The notes beneath the pieces are model-generated. The model worked only from the letters and a program-made list of their open reading frames with translations. It had not been told where the DNA came from and searched no databases. Source: Nectonema munidae (Eukaryota; Nematomorpha; Nectonematoida; Nectonematidae). From it: a stretch of DNA of 64,000 bases. Below are positions 49,301 to 60,507 of this stretch, piece by piece. Positions within the stretch are counted from its first letter, which is position 1. Each line of letters opens with the position of its first letter. Where the stretch lies: positions 186,001 to 250,000 of the forward strand of contig JAUIRK010000641.1 in NCBI GenBank assembly GCA_030549495.1. Reading direction: 5' to 3'. Both the position numbers and the translations under genes were made by a program.

Positions 49301-52300
49301 AAACCTGTCTTAACGGCCACCTCTCTATAACGACGACCTGCTTATAGCAACCAATGAAATATTCCGCAACAAAATTATTGTACTAAAGACCCTTTAAATA
49401 GCGGCCACCTCCCTAACACGACCAGAGGCCACTCCCTAACGGGGCTAGCGGCCAACATTTTGTTGTCAAAAAGCATATCGATTACGCGATTAGTGCAAAG
49501 AAGATAAGAAAGCGATACAAACTTATACTGTTGAAAATTTAGTTCGATCCGTTAGAATATTAGATGTTAAAGTGTAATTATGAATTCTCACGATTTAATA
49601 TAACTCTCGATGTGGTGAGTTTTGATGTGAAACAACTTATACAGTAGAGTATGCTGTAAACTTTCATTCTCTGTTTATCCAGTATTTTGCTATGTGGGTA
49701 AACAGCACCTATTGTCTACTAACTACTACACAAATTACACATTGAAGTTAGCAACAGACATCTGCTTCTTTTATACAATGATATTACATTGCATCTTTCA
49801 TTGTACATTGCATTTACATTTGTTTTATTAAACATTGCATAGCATCATCGCCTTTAAATTTTACTTTTTAATTTTCTTCGAATTTCACAACTCTCAAATG
49901 ACTCCCAACGCTATAAAACCGAACAAAAGTTGTCATTCACTCTCCTTAGAAAATCAGATAGAAGTGATCAGACTGCACGACAAAGACAAGTTAACATCCT
50001 GTTCCTTCACTGAGAAGCCTTCAACTCAAGAGCCTCGCTGCGGGAGCACTCAAATTCCAAACATTCTGAAGAGAAAGCAGGAGTGGATCGACGAGTTTGA
50101 AAGCACCGTACCACACAACGGCGAGCGATCCGAAAAACAGGAAATCATGAACTGAACTCCATCATCTACGAATAGTTTAAAGATTGCACGACCCGGCTTC
50201 TTCCTGTGAGCAGCGCTTTTCTTCATGGGAATGCAAGGGAGGTAACAGTGCAGTTAGAACTCGACGACTTCAAGGCATCAAACGACTGGTTAGAGGCTTT
50301 CAGTCTGAGACACAACATTATTTTTCGTAAGATGAACGGCGAGAATGGTGGAGTCGATAGGGCTGTTTTAGACGACTCGAATCAGAGACTGCCCGAACTG
50401 TGCCGCGACTATGACTTTCGTGACATCTTCAACATGGATGGCGATGGGCTTTTCTTCAAGGCTTATATTGACTCCACCCTTTACTTTTTAGCTCAATTGA
50501 AAAGCGCTCAAAGGAACGTCTGCTTGGTGCATCTGCTTGTTTGCATTATTAAAACTTTTTACTTACATTCCATGTTTCCTTTATTGCTTTTAATAATCAT
50601 ATACAATGAAATATATAGCACATGTAAAATTGTTAAGTTATTACAAGGTATGTTATTATTACACCAATTCTAGAGCTTTTATGCCGGTTCAATGAATAGC
50701 GTTTTAATTCATTATCCCATCGTGATCTTTAGATGACGCAGATAATTTCTCGATTTTAATCCTATTTTGTATTAAATTAAAGGTCCATCTTTCAATCAGT
50801 TCTTTGAAAACAGGTTTAGGTTTTGTTTAGTCACTTAAAAGAGCATATTTTTTTAGTTAGGCCTGACATATATAGCATATAATGCAACACACATCCAGAC
50901 CATCTTATTATCTGTCCTTTAGTTGCCATTTTCCATTATTACGCAGTAGTCGGATTTAAAAGTATCCCTAAGTATATCTTTAAGGGAGTAGTCAACCTAA
51001 GACACCATTAATGAATACAAAGAACTGTAGAGTAATTGTATTTAGAGACATAGTTTTAGCACTAAAACATTTTTTTTCTTATATATTGTCTTTTATTGCT
51101 CTTTTTGGCTATTTTTAAAGTATAAGTAAGAATGTTTAAGGAACACTAAATCAGGCAGTGTTCTTAGAATTTGTTAAGAGATGTCTTACTTCCAAATTTC
51201 TTCTTTTTCAAATTGTATTATCGTCTAATCTCAATAGTATTCTGATTTGAATCTATTTTATAGAAGTGTTGGCCTAAAGTTGAAAGCTTTAAGTGTAAGC
51301 TTTGTAATGAAGAGTTTTATTGCAGTGAAAAGTGCTTAGACGATGCCTGGAATCGGTATCATCAAGTTTTGTGTCCTTCACTAGATTCATTTTCCAAAAA
51401 ACTTTACGATCTTTGTCGTACTCCTCTTCCAAAGATGGATACTAAAGTGTGGAATGCTCCTTTTAGTCCAATTCTCATTGCTCGCATTCTAGCACAGTTC
51501 TTCCCAAACTATTCATCATCAAGTCTCTTAGAAGAGGAAGTTATGGACAGTCTTAAAAGCTTTGTAGGATTTCCTGATCACGGAAATTCTTCTATTTTTC
51601 AAGTAAATTTTTATTTGATATACCATATTTTCTGGTGTATAGCCAGACTTCGGAGCCGACAGAGCCAGAGGATCTTGAGCCTGAAAGATTAAAATATTCT
51701 TCCGATGTCTGGCTCCAGGCAACTTAAATACATAGTTGTTTCGGAAGGATATATAGTCAAAATCTGAACTATTTCTATTTTTCCTATAATTTATTCAAAT
51801 TTTCATCTCTTAAAGCTTCAAATGAAATTAGCTGAGAATATATATTGTAAAAATAAAACTTACCAGCACAATTCAATTGCATTAAAAAAGTCTTCCTTTA
51901 TCGAAAGACTTGAGTAGATATGAGTTCAGTATTTATATTCAAGATGAGTGTCTCTGTAAAGGTATCTATAACAAATTGCAGAAAGTAAACGCGTACATTT
52001 TGTTGATATGCATATTACACATAAACTATGCATATAATCTTTCCCTCAATTTATTCAACTCATCTGATTCTACGTTCTGAATTATGGACATAGAATATAT
52101 AGTTATGATCGATTGCCATTTTATGTAATAATGTAGATTCAAAAATAAGAAAAAGAACTTTTAATTTCATTGCATCAAACCAAGTGTTGTATCAAAATTT
52201 TGAAGCGTTGAAATACATAAATGTTTTCTAGTCAAAATCCCCGAAAACTAGACTCACTGTTATCTTTGTTTTGGGGGATTTTGGTAGCGCGGATTTTGAC

Positions 52301-55300
52301 TAGATACCCACAATAATGATAGAAAACATGAAGCTGTGTTACATCTATCAAATCTTAATTCCATCATCATTGATATGATCAAAAATGAAATACAAAAAGA
52401 ATTTTTATTTTGGAACATAAAGTATAGATTGCAAAATTATATACAAAGAAGCTTTATTAAATTAATCGAATAAAAGGAGGGTGTGCAAGATTGTGAGTGT
52501 TGTCTTGGGATCTCGATTTTAAATAATTGATATAGTTCTTTTCTTTTTCTTCCATCTGTCATTCTTATTTTCCTTCACCTTTCATTTTGAATTTTTTTGT
52601 TAGAGTGTAAGTATCAATTTTTTATGCTACAATTCACATGATTATTTTTAAATAACTCTAAATATTATGAATACTTTTCCTAGAACCTAAGTCAGAGATG
52701 GGCAAACTATAGCACGCGGGCCGCATCTGGTCCTTCAAAGGTTTTTATAAATTTTTATTGACTGGAAAATTTTACATATTCAAACGTCACGACTCACGAT
52801 TATAATTCAAAATATTTCCACCCAAATCGCAGACTTTTTTCTTTCTCATGTTTATTTTCAAATTTGGGAGCGTATTTTAAATTTTGAAGATTGAAGTTAT
52901 ATTTGATTTATATTTATTATTTCAGGTGTATAATAAATATTACTATTTTTTAAAGAAGTTTTATGATTAGCAATATTTTTATGATAAAAAAATTGTGTTA
53001 TTATATGCCAATAAGACTGGATCCATTAAATTTCAATGAAATTTAACCGTAATTTTTTTAATATTAGTGAGAAACATATTGTTTGGCTATTTAAAACTAT
53101 TGTCCTTGCTATTTTAACTATTTCCCATTTTACTATACAATGCGAGTACTTTAAAGGTGGAATTTTTAAATGCGTCTCTTTCATAAAAGTTTGCCCACCA
53201 CTGTAAGTTTTAATATCAACTATCAGTGTCATCTACAACAATCATTGAATCTTTTTTGTTACAATTAAGTGTAAAATTAAGAGATGGTACTCTTTATTTA
53301 GTCACCTCACAAACGATCTTTTAAGTTTATTTTAGCAGTACAAAAATTTTAAATAAATAATAAGAAAACTTCTTGCTAAAAGAACTGGGGATAAAAAATT
53401 TTAATTTCACGGATTGCATGATGTAGTAACATAAGCAATATACAAGACTGAAGCTTCCTCCTTTAGCAAGCATATCATCTGAGTTACTGGACAATGATGT
53501 GACAGTTTATGTTGAAGATTTGAAGCAATTACGTTAGAAAATGATATGAAAATACTCTTTTTTGAAAATTAATGTGCTTCGACGGTTTGTGGATCTTTTC
53601 ATTGTTGATCCATCTGAAGTTGATATAGAAATTCAAGAAAGTTTGATTGAACTTCTAAACAAGACAACAGCATCGGCAGGCTTCAAATATGGAGGGTATC
53701 AAAAGTTGTGGATGGATGAAGAAATTTTTCAAAATATGGAAAAACATGAAAATATTTTTACTCGCTTTTCTTACATCTTATTTAGTTGAATCATGCTTTA
53801 GCAGAGTGATCCAACGGCTGTCAAAAACTCGAAATCACCTCTCAATATAAAAAAGTGGAGATTTACGCCTCTCTAAACGAATCACAATTTTCTCATTAAA
53901 ACAATTCAACAGAGATGCAATATTTTGTTTGAAAAATTAGGAGGTTGAAAAACGAAACACTTAAATCCACATGTAAATGAAGGGGGCCATGGCAATTTGG
54001 TATTTATTAAAGGGGCCACATTTAAAATAAGGTTGAGAAACACTGCTTTTGAGAATAGTGTTGTGTACGCGTATCCTTTCACTTTGTTATGAAAGTAATA
54101 CATTGAATTTAAAATAATGTTATTTTTAAGTTTATTTGGGGATCAATTTAATAATTACGAGAGTCATTTTTGGTCTAAAATATATGTTTGTACCGTGGCC
54201 GGACAGTCTTTAAGTTAGAAAATGTCCGTTAGACAAATTGTTCGGGTACCGTTTGTATATATTATAGCAGATCTAATTTTTTCTTACTTTGATTAGATAG
54301 AATCCTTAGAAAATTTTGATTTTACTAAGACCGACCCATGATAAAGTGTTAAAAAATTTCATTGAAAAAAGAAAAATTTATATGGCTTCACTTTCTTTAG
54401 CCGAATCGGAATAACTCTCTCTTTTCACTATCTTCATTTTGATAGCTTTCTTCTTGAGAATTAGAAAATACTTGCTGACAATCTTTTTAATAGCCTCAGT
54501 TTTGTGAGCACTAAATTGATTAATGATGAAAGATGGCTTTCCAATATCTTCTTTAGAACGTTTTGTCCAGATCTTTTCTATCCATATTTTCATTCCTCCT
54601 TCATATCCATCCAACATTTAGGATTAACATGCACATGAACACCATGTGTTATTTTTTCTTTTAAATATAAGGAAAGGAGGACGTTTTTTACCATTAGCTA
54701 AACAAGTTAAAACAACAGTATAATGAATTTTTCAAACCCACCTGTTTTTATTATAATAGTTATATTTCCCTTGAAATCAACCGTTGTAGGCGTATCAAAA
54801 GTTAAGAGCTATATTACCAATTTCACTCAAATCAAAATATTCATCTTTTCTGGTTTTTATAACAAGCTTGTGAAATTTCATTATTTTTTCTTCTTATTCT
54901 TCTGCCATTTTTGTGCAATTTTAGTTCTAACTCGTATAGTTGAGACATATCTTTTCATAAACCTTGATATCCATGAAGTTTAACTTTTAACATCAAATAA
55001 GTTGAGTTCCTATACAAACTTTTCAGCCTCACAAATTATTATTTTTGTTGAAACGGCTATATCAGTTTTCCGATTTCCAACGATTCAATCAAAGACTTTT
55101 TTCAAAGATTTTTCCCAAGTTTTTGGTTTTCTTCGATTTTTCTCCCTTCTCAAACAGTGCTTTCAGTACTTGGTTCTTCAAAATCACGAACAACTGCTCT
55201 ATTTCCATGAATTTTTGTATATTTTACAACTTTTAGCTTATAAAAAGCTGTATAAGATGAGCGTTTTTGTTTTGAACTAATTTCACTATAATCTTTAGTA

Positions 55301-58300
55301 AAAGTATCAGGTTGATGTATAATAATTGGTGTTTAATAAAAATATAACCAGCCGAGAGATGATGATAAAATATAAAACAGAGCAGAATTTACACATTACA
55401 CACACAAAGGCATAATAATATACAAAGAAATACACAACTAGCAGAGAAAGAGAAGGAGACAATAATTAATCATGTCAGTTAAATGTCTCAGTGGTGCAAA
55501 TGGCCGGTTACCAATATATACAGGAATATATGAAAGCTTATCAAAAGCAAACCAAAATGGATACCCCAAACACACTAAACTAATGTCAGATGTTGCTTCC
55601 ATGTAACGCATACATTACAATTTGACATATAATATATCACCTTATTCTAGTTTTTTATTGGAGTATAACGCCCACAAATATCTCCTTATTCTAAAGTTTT
55701 CATTGGCGTATAACGCGTACGTAAGTTTTTGAGTTCTTTGAGAAAAAGTGCGCGTTATACCCCGGAAAATACGGTATATTCCGATGAAAATTTTCGTTGT
55801 TATTAATTTTCATCAACTTTATTTATGGATATTTATTTTAGAAAATTTGGAACAGCCAGAGTTTGTCAGAAGTGTTTGAACATTATTTTCAATTGTAATT
55901 ATTATTATTGTGATGTTTATTATATCATAAGGGGTGAAAATATGTGTTATTATTATATACCAGAACTAAGATAGACCAGGTCACCATTTAAGTTTAGACA
56001 CGTTCTTTCTGTGAAATAAATCTTCATATAACTGTTCAGAAGGACAAATTGAATTCAATTGGATAAATAGACCTTTGTGATGTAACATACTGCAGTGTTT
56101 CTTAACAAATATATATCTTGAGCCAAATTTGAGTTGTGTAGATATAAGAAATCGAAATCTTTTTAGAACCACCAAAAATTTTCTGCACTAAATGTCTCAC
56201 CTAGAATTTAATAATTAATGCCAAATTCAGAATTTTTTTTGTTATCATTCATTATGAGTTTTGATTTCAAAAAAAAAATTTTAATAAATCTTTTTAGAAC
56301 CACCAAAAATTTTCTACTAAATGTCTCACCTAGAATTTAATAATTAATGCCAAATTCAGAATTTTTTTGTTATCATTCATCATGAGTTTTGACTTCAATC
56401 CACGCATGTGCATGAGAGTTTAATTTTAAAAGCTTTATATATATTCGATTTCAATTCAAAAATTAAAAAAAATTTTTGAACCAAGTCTTCAAATCTGGGT
56501 ATAGCTAGAGATAAACTAATGTGTAAATTTTCTTCCAGCCGCAGGCGTTTGCGATTTTTGTTTTTTTTGCAGATAACACATAAAAACTGGATTTGGGCAT
56601 GTAGGTTTTTGGAAAGGCTAAAAGCAATTTAATAACTTGAACTGTGTCTGTAGAGTTGGAGGTTTTGAATAAGTCCGAATCTTGTCAAAACTAAGAGTCG
56701 AATTTTGAAAAATGTCTAAAAATATGGGTTATAATTTTAGTTCTTCAACTTTTTTATTTTTTTATAATTCGAATCTATTGATAATAATAATAACATCTTG
56801 GCTCTAATTTACTATTTCTTAAACTGAAATAATAAAATTGAATGGAATAAAATTTTTTGAGAGTCGAAGTTGGATTTTTGTAATTACTTGAATTATGAAT
56901 TGGTCATTTTACCCTCTGAATCCCCAACCGTGGTTTCAACTGAGAAAATTCAAATGTTATGTGTCCAAATGCTTGTTATGCTATATGATAATAAATTCAT
57001 TCCTTGTGTGCCCAGAGGTTATTCATCTATTGGACAAAAGCAAAGAGAAAAGGGGGATCATCCTAGAGCAGGGGCCGGGAACCTTTTTGACTAAAAGGGC
57101 CCAAAAAAGACATATTTTAAAATCTAATCTTCTGAGAGCCATACATATTTTTAAATACTGATTACAACTAAATGGAAAAAGAAGACCAACAATTTAATAG
57201 TATAATAAGACTCTGAATATATTTTAAACAAGATTGTTTTATCGAAGTTATTTATTAATAAGCAAAGTCTGCTCCCTCATCAGCTTTATTTGTGTCGTCG
57301 TGATTCGTAATGATGACGAAATTAAGAGAATGTATTTATCCTAAATGCCACCTGATTTATCTGAGAGCCAGATGCAGTCATCAAAAGAGCCATGTGTGGC
57401 TCGCGAGCCATAGGTTCCCGACCTCTGTCCTAGAGTTAGTTTTTGTGCGTTTGCAGATGAACCGAGTAAGAAGTATATGATTGGAAAAGAAACACTGACA
57501 TGCTAGATGCATTTTGCAGGAGTCTGCTTTGAATAAGTTTTTTTCAAATAATTATTTCTCAAAAAACGTTGTGTCAATAGATTCCAAGCTTGCTCCTTCA
57601 TTGTATCTGTGTATACTAGAACAAACACTCCATAACATAATACAAGTTACACAACACATTCATTCTATATTGAAATTTATACGCCTTATTTATTTTTTAG
57701 GTTTATGATATTATAAAGTGCATTTTTCCTATCAGCCAAGACTTTTTTTTAGAGACGTACTACCGTGTTGCGTTTAACGCCCAAAGCTTCAACTCGCCTC
57801 TTTATAACACTAAAGTAGTCTCAGACTTTTTATTAAATCTTGATCAGTGCAGCAAGGATGATACCAATCATTTGTATCCAATACTTTATGAACTGCCAAT
57901 CATCTGTGATCAAACATTTAGTGGTTTGTTCAAAGTGCATGCTTGTTTGAATCATTCGTGTTTGCCCAACGCTCAGGTTGAAGATTTCAAAACCGATGTG
58001 ATTCTAGTGAGAGCAATTTCAGAGATTATGGAAGATGATGAAATAACTATTCCGTATATCGATATAGATATGAGTAAATGGGCTCGCAATGTCTGGCTTG
58101 AACGTGCCTATCATTTCAAATGTCATTGCATGCGCTGCAGGTATTTTTTTAGTTAATACTATTCAAAATTTTCAAAACTAATAACATCGGTTTTTAAATA
58201 TCTTTCAAGTTATTTCGCTTCGCTTAAAAAGGTGATATATTACTATTCACTAGACATGCTATATCATAATTCCTATCATTTTGAGGGACAGATTGACTTA

Positions 58301-59527
58301 TAAATCGTCGACGCCATCTACAACTACCTGATCTAATTATTTTTTATGAAAACCTTTATAAATTCTCTCATTTAAATATTTGATCAATTGATCCTGATCA
58401 ATGTGCTAACTCTTTACTTTTTTTAACATTTTTGTTTCGTTCTTTGAGGAAAGTAAATAATATCATGCGTAAATTTAGAATGTAAAATTTTGCATCTTGT
58501 TTATTAAGTGGGTTGGAAAAAATTGGTTGAAAATTATCTCTTAAAAATTCTATGATATGCGAGTATTTTGTATAACTGTATTTTGACAGTTATTTCCTTG
58601 GATCTTTTGTGTGAGAGAGTGAGTTAACTACCCAACTGGAGTTTAGTTAGATTTTTGCGATAATTAGTTTAAAAACTCCTTTCAACCATGAAAGTACTGT
58701 ATATTCTTCTATATAAGTCTATCTCGTGTATAAGACGAGAACAAATTTTGTTTGAAATGCAAGAAATGTAATTATCTCAAGTATAAGTAGTCTAGAAAAT
58801 ACAAAGAAAATCATGGATAAATTTTTTGTTAGATTTGGCTTTAAACAGACAGCACGATGATTATAGACATATGAACTCGGGACGCATATCCGAGGGGGAG
58901 GCGAAAAATCCTTTCACTTCACCGATAATTTTCAATTTTATATCAATAAGACTTGTTTGGCCTGTGAGTAGACGAGTGACCATATTTCTCTACTTGTATT
59001 TTGCAATTTGCACAATTTTAAATAATATATTTGTCAAATAATAAAAATAAAATTCTGTAATCAAAGAATCGAAAAATGTTCAAATCAAAAAATATTTATT
59101 CTCTTTAAATATATCGTTAGCTGCCGTTACTCTTATAATAGAAAGATAAACCTAGTATCTAATAATTTTTATCAAATCATGCATATACGAAACTAAAAGT
59201 AACTAAGTGTGTGGAATCGATGTAATTTTTTGAATTGTGTTCCGATTTTTCACTCCGGAGAATTCCTCATTTAACTTGTAATTCACTGTTGTTTACTTAT
59301 TTAGGTTTGAAGGTGATTCTCCATTCACGTGCATAACTTGCCAGAAGTCATTCAAAGAGGCTTTACTTTCTTGTTCTCGATGCCATAGAGCTTGGTACTG
59401 TAGCAAGAATTGTCAAAAAATGCACTGGAAAGCTGGACACAAATTGATATGTATAAAACGAAATCCTCTTCCAAACTTGAAACAATCTACCAATAACAGT
59501 GATATCAAATTGTCCCTACTAAAATGA
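43257..59527 (+). CDS. SMYD5: SMYD5-like SET/MYND protein lysine methyltransferase (whole gene, 6 exons)
   Basis: Transfers methyl groups from S-adenosylmethionine to protein lysines. Exons 43257-43327, 43614-43717, 47917-48026, 51264-51602, 57701-58140 and 59305-59527 join in phase (1287 nt, 428 residues; human SMYD5 418). Order: SET start GKGLFARSKICQGE (human SMYD5 GRGLFATQLIRKGE); an inserted MYND-like zinc region (C62, C65, C68 and C106, C109, C115, C119, H128, C132) ending YHQVLCP exactly as in human SMYD5; the SET core LNHSCLPNA at 291-299; the DDEITIPYID turn; and the post-SET cysteines C349, C351, C354. Unusually a second, classical MYND finger follows (C364, C367, C378, C381, C387, C391, H400, C404). 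Start: the ATG at 43257 gives an N-terminus of normal length, but an AG just before it leaves an upstream exon possible. Confidence 0.9.
43614..43717 (+). CDS. SMYD5: SMYD5-like exon 2 (start of SET)
   Basis: ENGKGLFARSKICQGEVF, the conserved Gly-rich SAM-binding start of SET domains. Acceptor AATTTAG, donor AACC|GTAACA, phase 1 out. Confidence 0.88.
43942..44085 (+). repeat. tRNA-derived SINE, plus copy
   Basis: GGCGTAAGTAAGGTTGGTTA (A-box region) and CTTGGGTTCGATCTTGATC (B box) are followed by a body GATACAAGCGGAGCAATTTG and TGCCTTCTCGATGAAAATAC to ACCTTTCT. It matches the inverted copy at 44966-45117 along its full length. It lies in SMYD5-like intron 2. Confidence 0.75.
44966..45117 (-). 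repeat. tRNA-derived SINE, inverted copy
   Basis: Read on the minus strand: GGGGGCGGAGTAAAGTTGGT, then the B box TTGGGTTCGATCCCGCATC, then the same body as the plus copy and a (CTTT)-like tail. It is better preserved than the plus copy. The two form an inverted pair about 0.9 kb apart. Confidence 0.75.
45265..45720 (-). mobile_element. LINE ORF2 C-terminal fragment
   Basis: Minus-strand pieces LRWLRHDFRRNSGELIKSAL and GRREKDRPKLNWMENIKNDM are the classic end of RTE/CR1-like LINE ORF2 proteins (RWLGHV.R, GRP.LRW.D.IK.D). Upstream pieces are in a shifted frame. 5' truncated, in SMYD5-like intron 2, opposite strand. Confidence 0.7.
45721..47916. other. Remainder of SMYD5-like intron 2
   Basis: AT-rich. 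No further repeat terminus or exon could be supported. Confidence 0.4.
47917..48026 (+). CDS. SMYD5: SMYD5-like exon 3 (first zinc ligands)
   Basis: DPCTYCAHCSSSI corresponds to human SMYD5 RACDHCLRALE. Acceptor ATATTTAG, donor GTG|GTATGC. Phase fits both neighbours. Confidence 0.85.
48027..49289. other. SMYD5-like intron 3, first part
   Basis: A GC-richer patch (48840-49040) reads partly like protein (LFPTIIIPNKTYSVLVW) but has no recognisable family and is not needed to close the SMYD5 frame. Confidence 0.3.
49290..50560 (+). mobile_element. pogo/Tigger-like element, distinct lineage, truncated
   Basis: Left terminus about 49295-49450 with the pogo-type motifs TTAACGGCCACCTCTCTATA, ACGACGACCTGCTTATAGC and repeats of CGGCCAC. 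Coding pieces: a helix-turn-helix-like N-terminus (SLENQIEVIRLHDKDK, near 49.95 kb), then LDDFKASNDWLEAFSLRHN (second DNA-binding helix) and IFNMDGDGLFF (normally N.DETGLF). The catalytic context is altered and the element stops shortly after. It lies in SMYD5-like intron 3. Confidence 0.7.
50561..51263. other. SMYD5-like intron 3, last part
   Basis: AT-rich; nothing recognised. Confidence 0.4.
51264..51602 (+). CDS. SMYD5: SMYD5-like exon 4 (MYND-like second half and linker)
   Basis: FKCKLCNEEFYCSEKCL then RYHQVLCPSLD match human SMYD5 CPHCQVMYCSAECRL and YHQVLCPGPS. The following helical region has SPILIARILAQFF. Donor CAA|GTAAAT, phase 0. Confidence 0.9.
51603..52692. other. SMYD5-like intron 4, first part
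   Basis: GCCAGACTTCGGAGCCGAC at 51640 and its near reverse complement GATGTCTGGCTCCAGGC at 51703 form a small inverted pair. AAATCCCCGAAAACTAGAC at 52236 and TTTTGACTAGATACCC at 52291 form another. Otherwise featureless. Confidence 0.3.
52693..53203. mobile_element. hAT-type non-autonomous element
   Basis: Ends CAGAGATGGGCAAACTATAG and (reverse complement) CAGTGGTGGGCAAACTTTTA, the well-known hAT terminal type. The interior is AT-rich and non-coding. No clean 8-bp duplication is visible at the flanks. Confidence 0.6.
53400..54045 (+). mobile_element. hAT transposase 3' fragment
   Basis: 53562-53789 reads SEVDIEIQESLIELLNKTTA and ends ILFS at a stop. SCFSRVIQRLSKTRNHL and SGDLRLSK follow, the C-terminal dimerisation region. 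The right terminus, reverse-complemented, begins CAGTGTTTCTCAACCTTATT at 54045. The left part was not found. Confidence 0.65.
54046..56157. other. SMYD5-like intron 4, middle part, with a probable MITE end
   Basis: AT-rich with two overlapping long but featureless frames (54.7-55.3 kb). 55640-55775 has repeated GTATAACGC motifs and ends, reverse-complemented, TACCGTATTTTCCGGGGTAT, a terminus type of small DNA transposons. No left end was found. Confidence 0.35.
56158..56400 (+). repeat. Recent tandem duplication, unit about 131 bp
   Basis: TCTTTTTAGAACCACCAAAA begins at about 56158 and again at about 56289. The two units are almost identical (ACTAAATGTCTCACCTAG, TAATTAATGCCAAATTCAGA). The second unit lacks a few bases and ends near 56400. 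Confidence 0.85.
57069..57427. mobile_element. 359-bp hAT MITE with perfect TSD, resembling horizontally spread hAT families
   Basis: Perfect 8-bp duplication TCCTAGAG at 57061-57068 and 57428-57435. Ends CAGGGGCCGGGAACCTTTTT and (reverse complement) CAGAGGTCGGGAACCTATGG. Next to the right end are GAGAGCCAGATGCAGTCATC and GAGCCATGTGTGGCTCGCGA. From memory this closely resembles non-autonomous hAT elements seen in vertebrate genomes and thought to move between species. Inserted 270 bp upstream of SMYD5-like exon 5. Confidence 0.85.
57701..58140 (+). CDS. SMYD5: SMYD5-like exon 5 (SET core and post-SET)
   Basis: The open stretch runs from VYDIIKCIF through GLFKVHACLNHSCLPNAQ and DDEITIPYIDID to FKCHCMRCR (human SMYD5 FVCSCPKC). 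The Asn-His motif of the SET active site is intact. Ends TGCAG|GTATTT in phase 2. Confidence 0.93.
58141..59304. other. SMYD5-like intron 5
   Basis: 58694-58802 has roughly inverted ends (CTATATAAGTCTATCTCG against TACTTATACTTGAGATAA) and may be a small MITE. The rest is AT-rich. Confidence 0.3.
59305..59527 (+). CDS. SMYD5: SMYD5-like exon 6 (C-terminal classical MYND finger, stop)
   Basis: Acceptor TTATTTAG. CITCQKSF, SCSRCHRAWYCSKNCQKMHW and GHKLICIK fit the MYND consensus with all eight ligands; TGA at 59525-59527. The phase joins exon 5 exactly. Confidence 0.8.
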
Positions 59528-60507
59528 TCTTGTCTAGAAAATTTCACTTCCATTTCTTCCTTCAGTGCAATATTTCTAGTTGAACGGAGTGTGCAATATT
59601 CACCATGTGAGTATTTAAGTACTATTAGTTTTTATATTGTATTTATTTTAAAAAGCTCAAAATAAATATGTATTTTTAAAAAAATATTATTCTTTCCTAT
59701 GGAAAACGTTACACGAATTAATGTAGAAAATGATATTAATATATTTATTATACCCTTATCTCCAGACATAATGATCAAGATTTTTTCCACATACTTTCTT
59801 CTCTCTCTAGTGCATATTTGAGAGTAAAATTTTCCCACTTATCTCCTTTTTTGACATCTCTGTGAATCTTCTATTTAGTCCAATAAATTTGAATTCACTA
59901 AATTTGTTTATTTCAATCATATAAAAGACTTGCTTTGCATGTGTATAGATTTTAGATATTACTTATCTCGTTTTAAGGCGAAGTCTTCAAACTGATCTTT
60001 GAAATCAATTTTTTTATTTATTAATTTTCGCTTCATTTGTTAAAATAGTCAATCCTTTTTTGAAGAATAGTTGATCGGTGTTGGGACAAAATGTCGACAG
60101 CGAAGATATCCAAAGACCTAATTTTGACACATGAACAAAATTTCGAAATTTTTTAAAATTTTGTTACACTGTTTTTGTAATATATATTAAAAATACACAC
60201 ATATATATATATTAGAGTGCCAATAATATTTTGATTTTTAAAAGATAAGTCATTACTACTTATAATTATTTGTCTTAATTTATAGAAACGTTAAAAAAAT
60301 TATAGGTAATAATTTGACAGTTTACTGGAAATTATTAAAATGATAAACGTTTATTTAATAGATTTAATGAAAAATTTAAATATAATTTTTGGTATTATGA
60401 AAATATATTTTATACAAATATCACGATTTTAATTAAAAAATTGAATATAAAATGCTATTTATCACAGAAAGATGTACATTTAATTTATATTTTAATAAAT
60501 TGTGATA
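59528..60507. other. 3' flank of the SMYD5-like gene
   Basis: AT-rich; presumably includes the 3' UTR. No other gene seen. Confidence 0.4.

Noticed and set aside
54723-55280. Overlapping long open frames in SMYD5-like intron 4
   Set aside because: Phe/Ile/Leu-rich low-complexity readings of pyrimidine-rich DNA. The SMYD5 frame closes without them and no family is recognisable.
57514-57708. Open frame directly before SMYD5-like exon 5 considered as part of the exon
   Set aside because: It is in a different frame, and an AG acceptor at 57699-57700 gives the phase required by exon 4.
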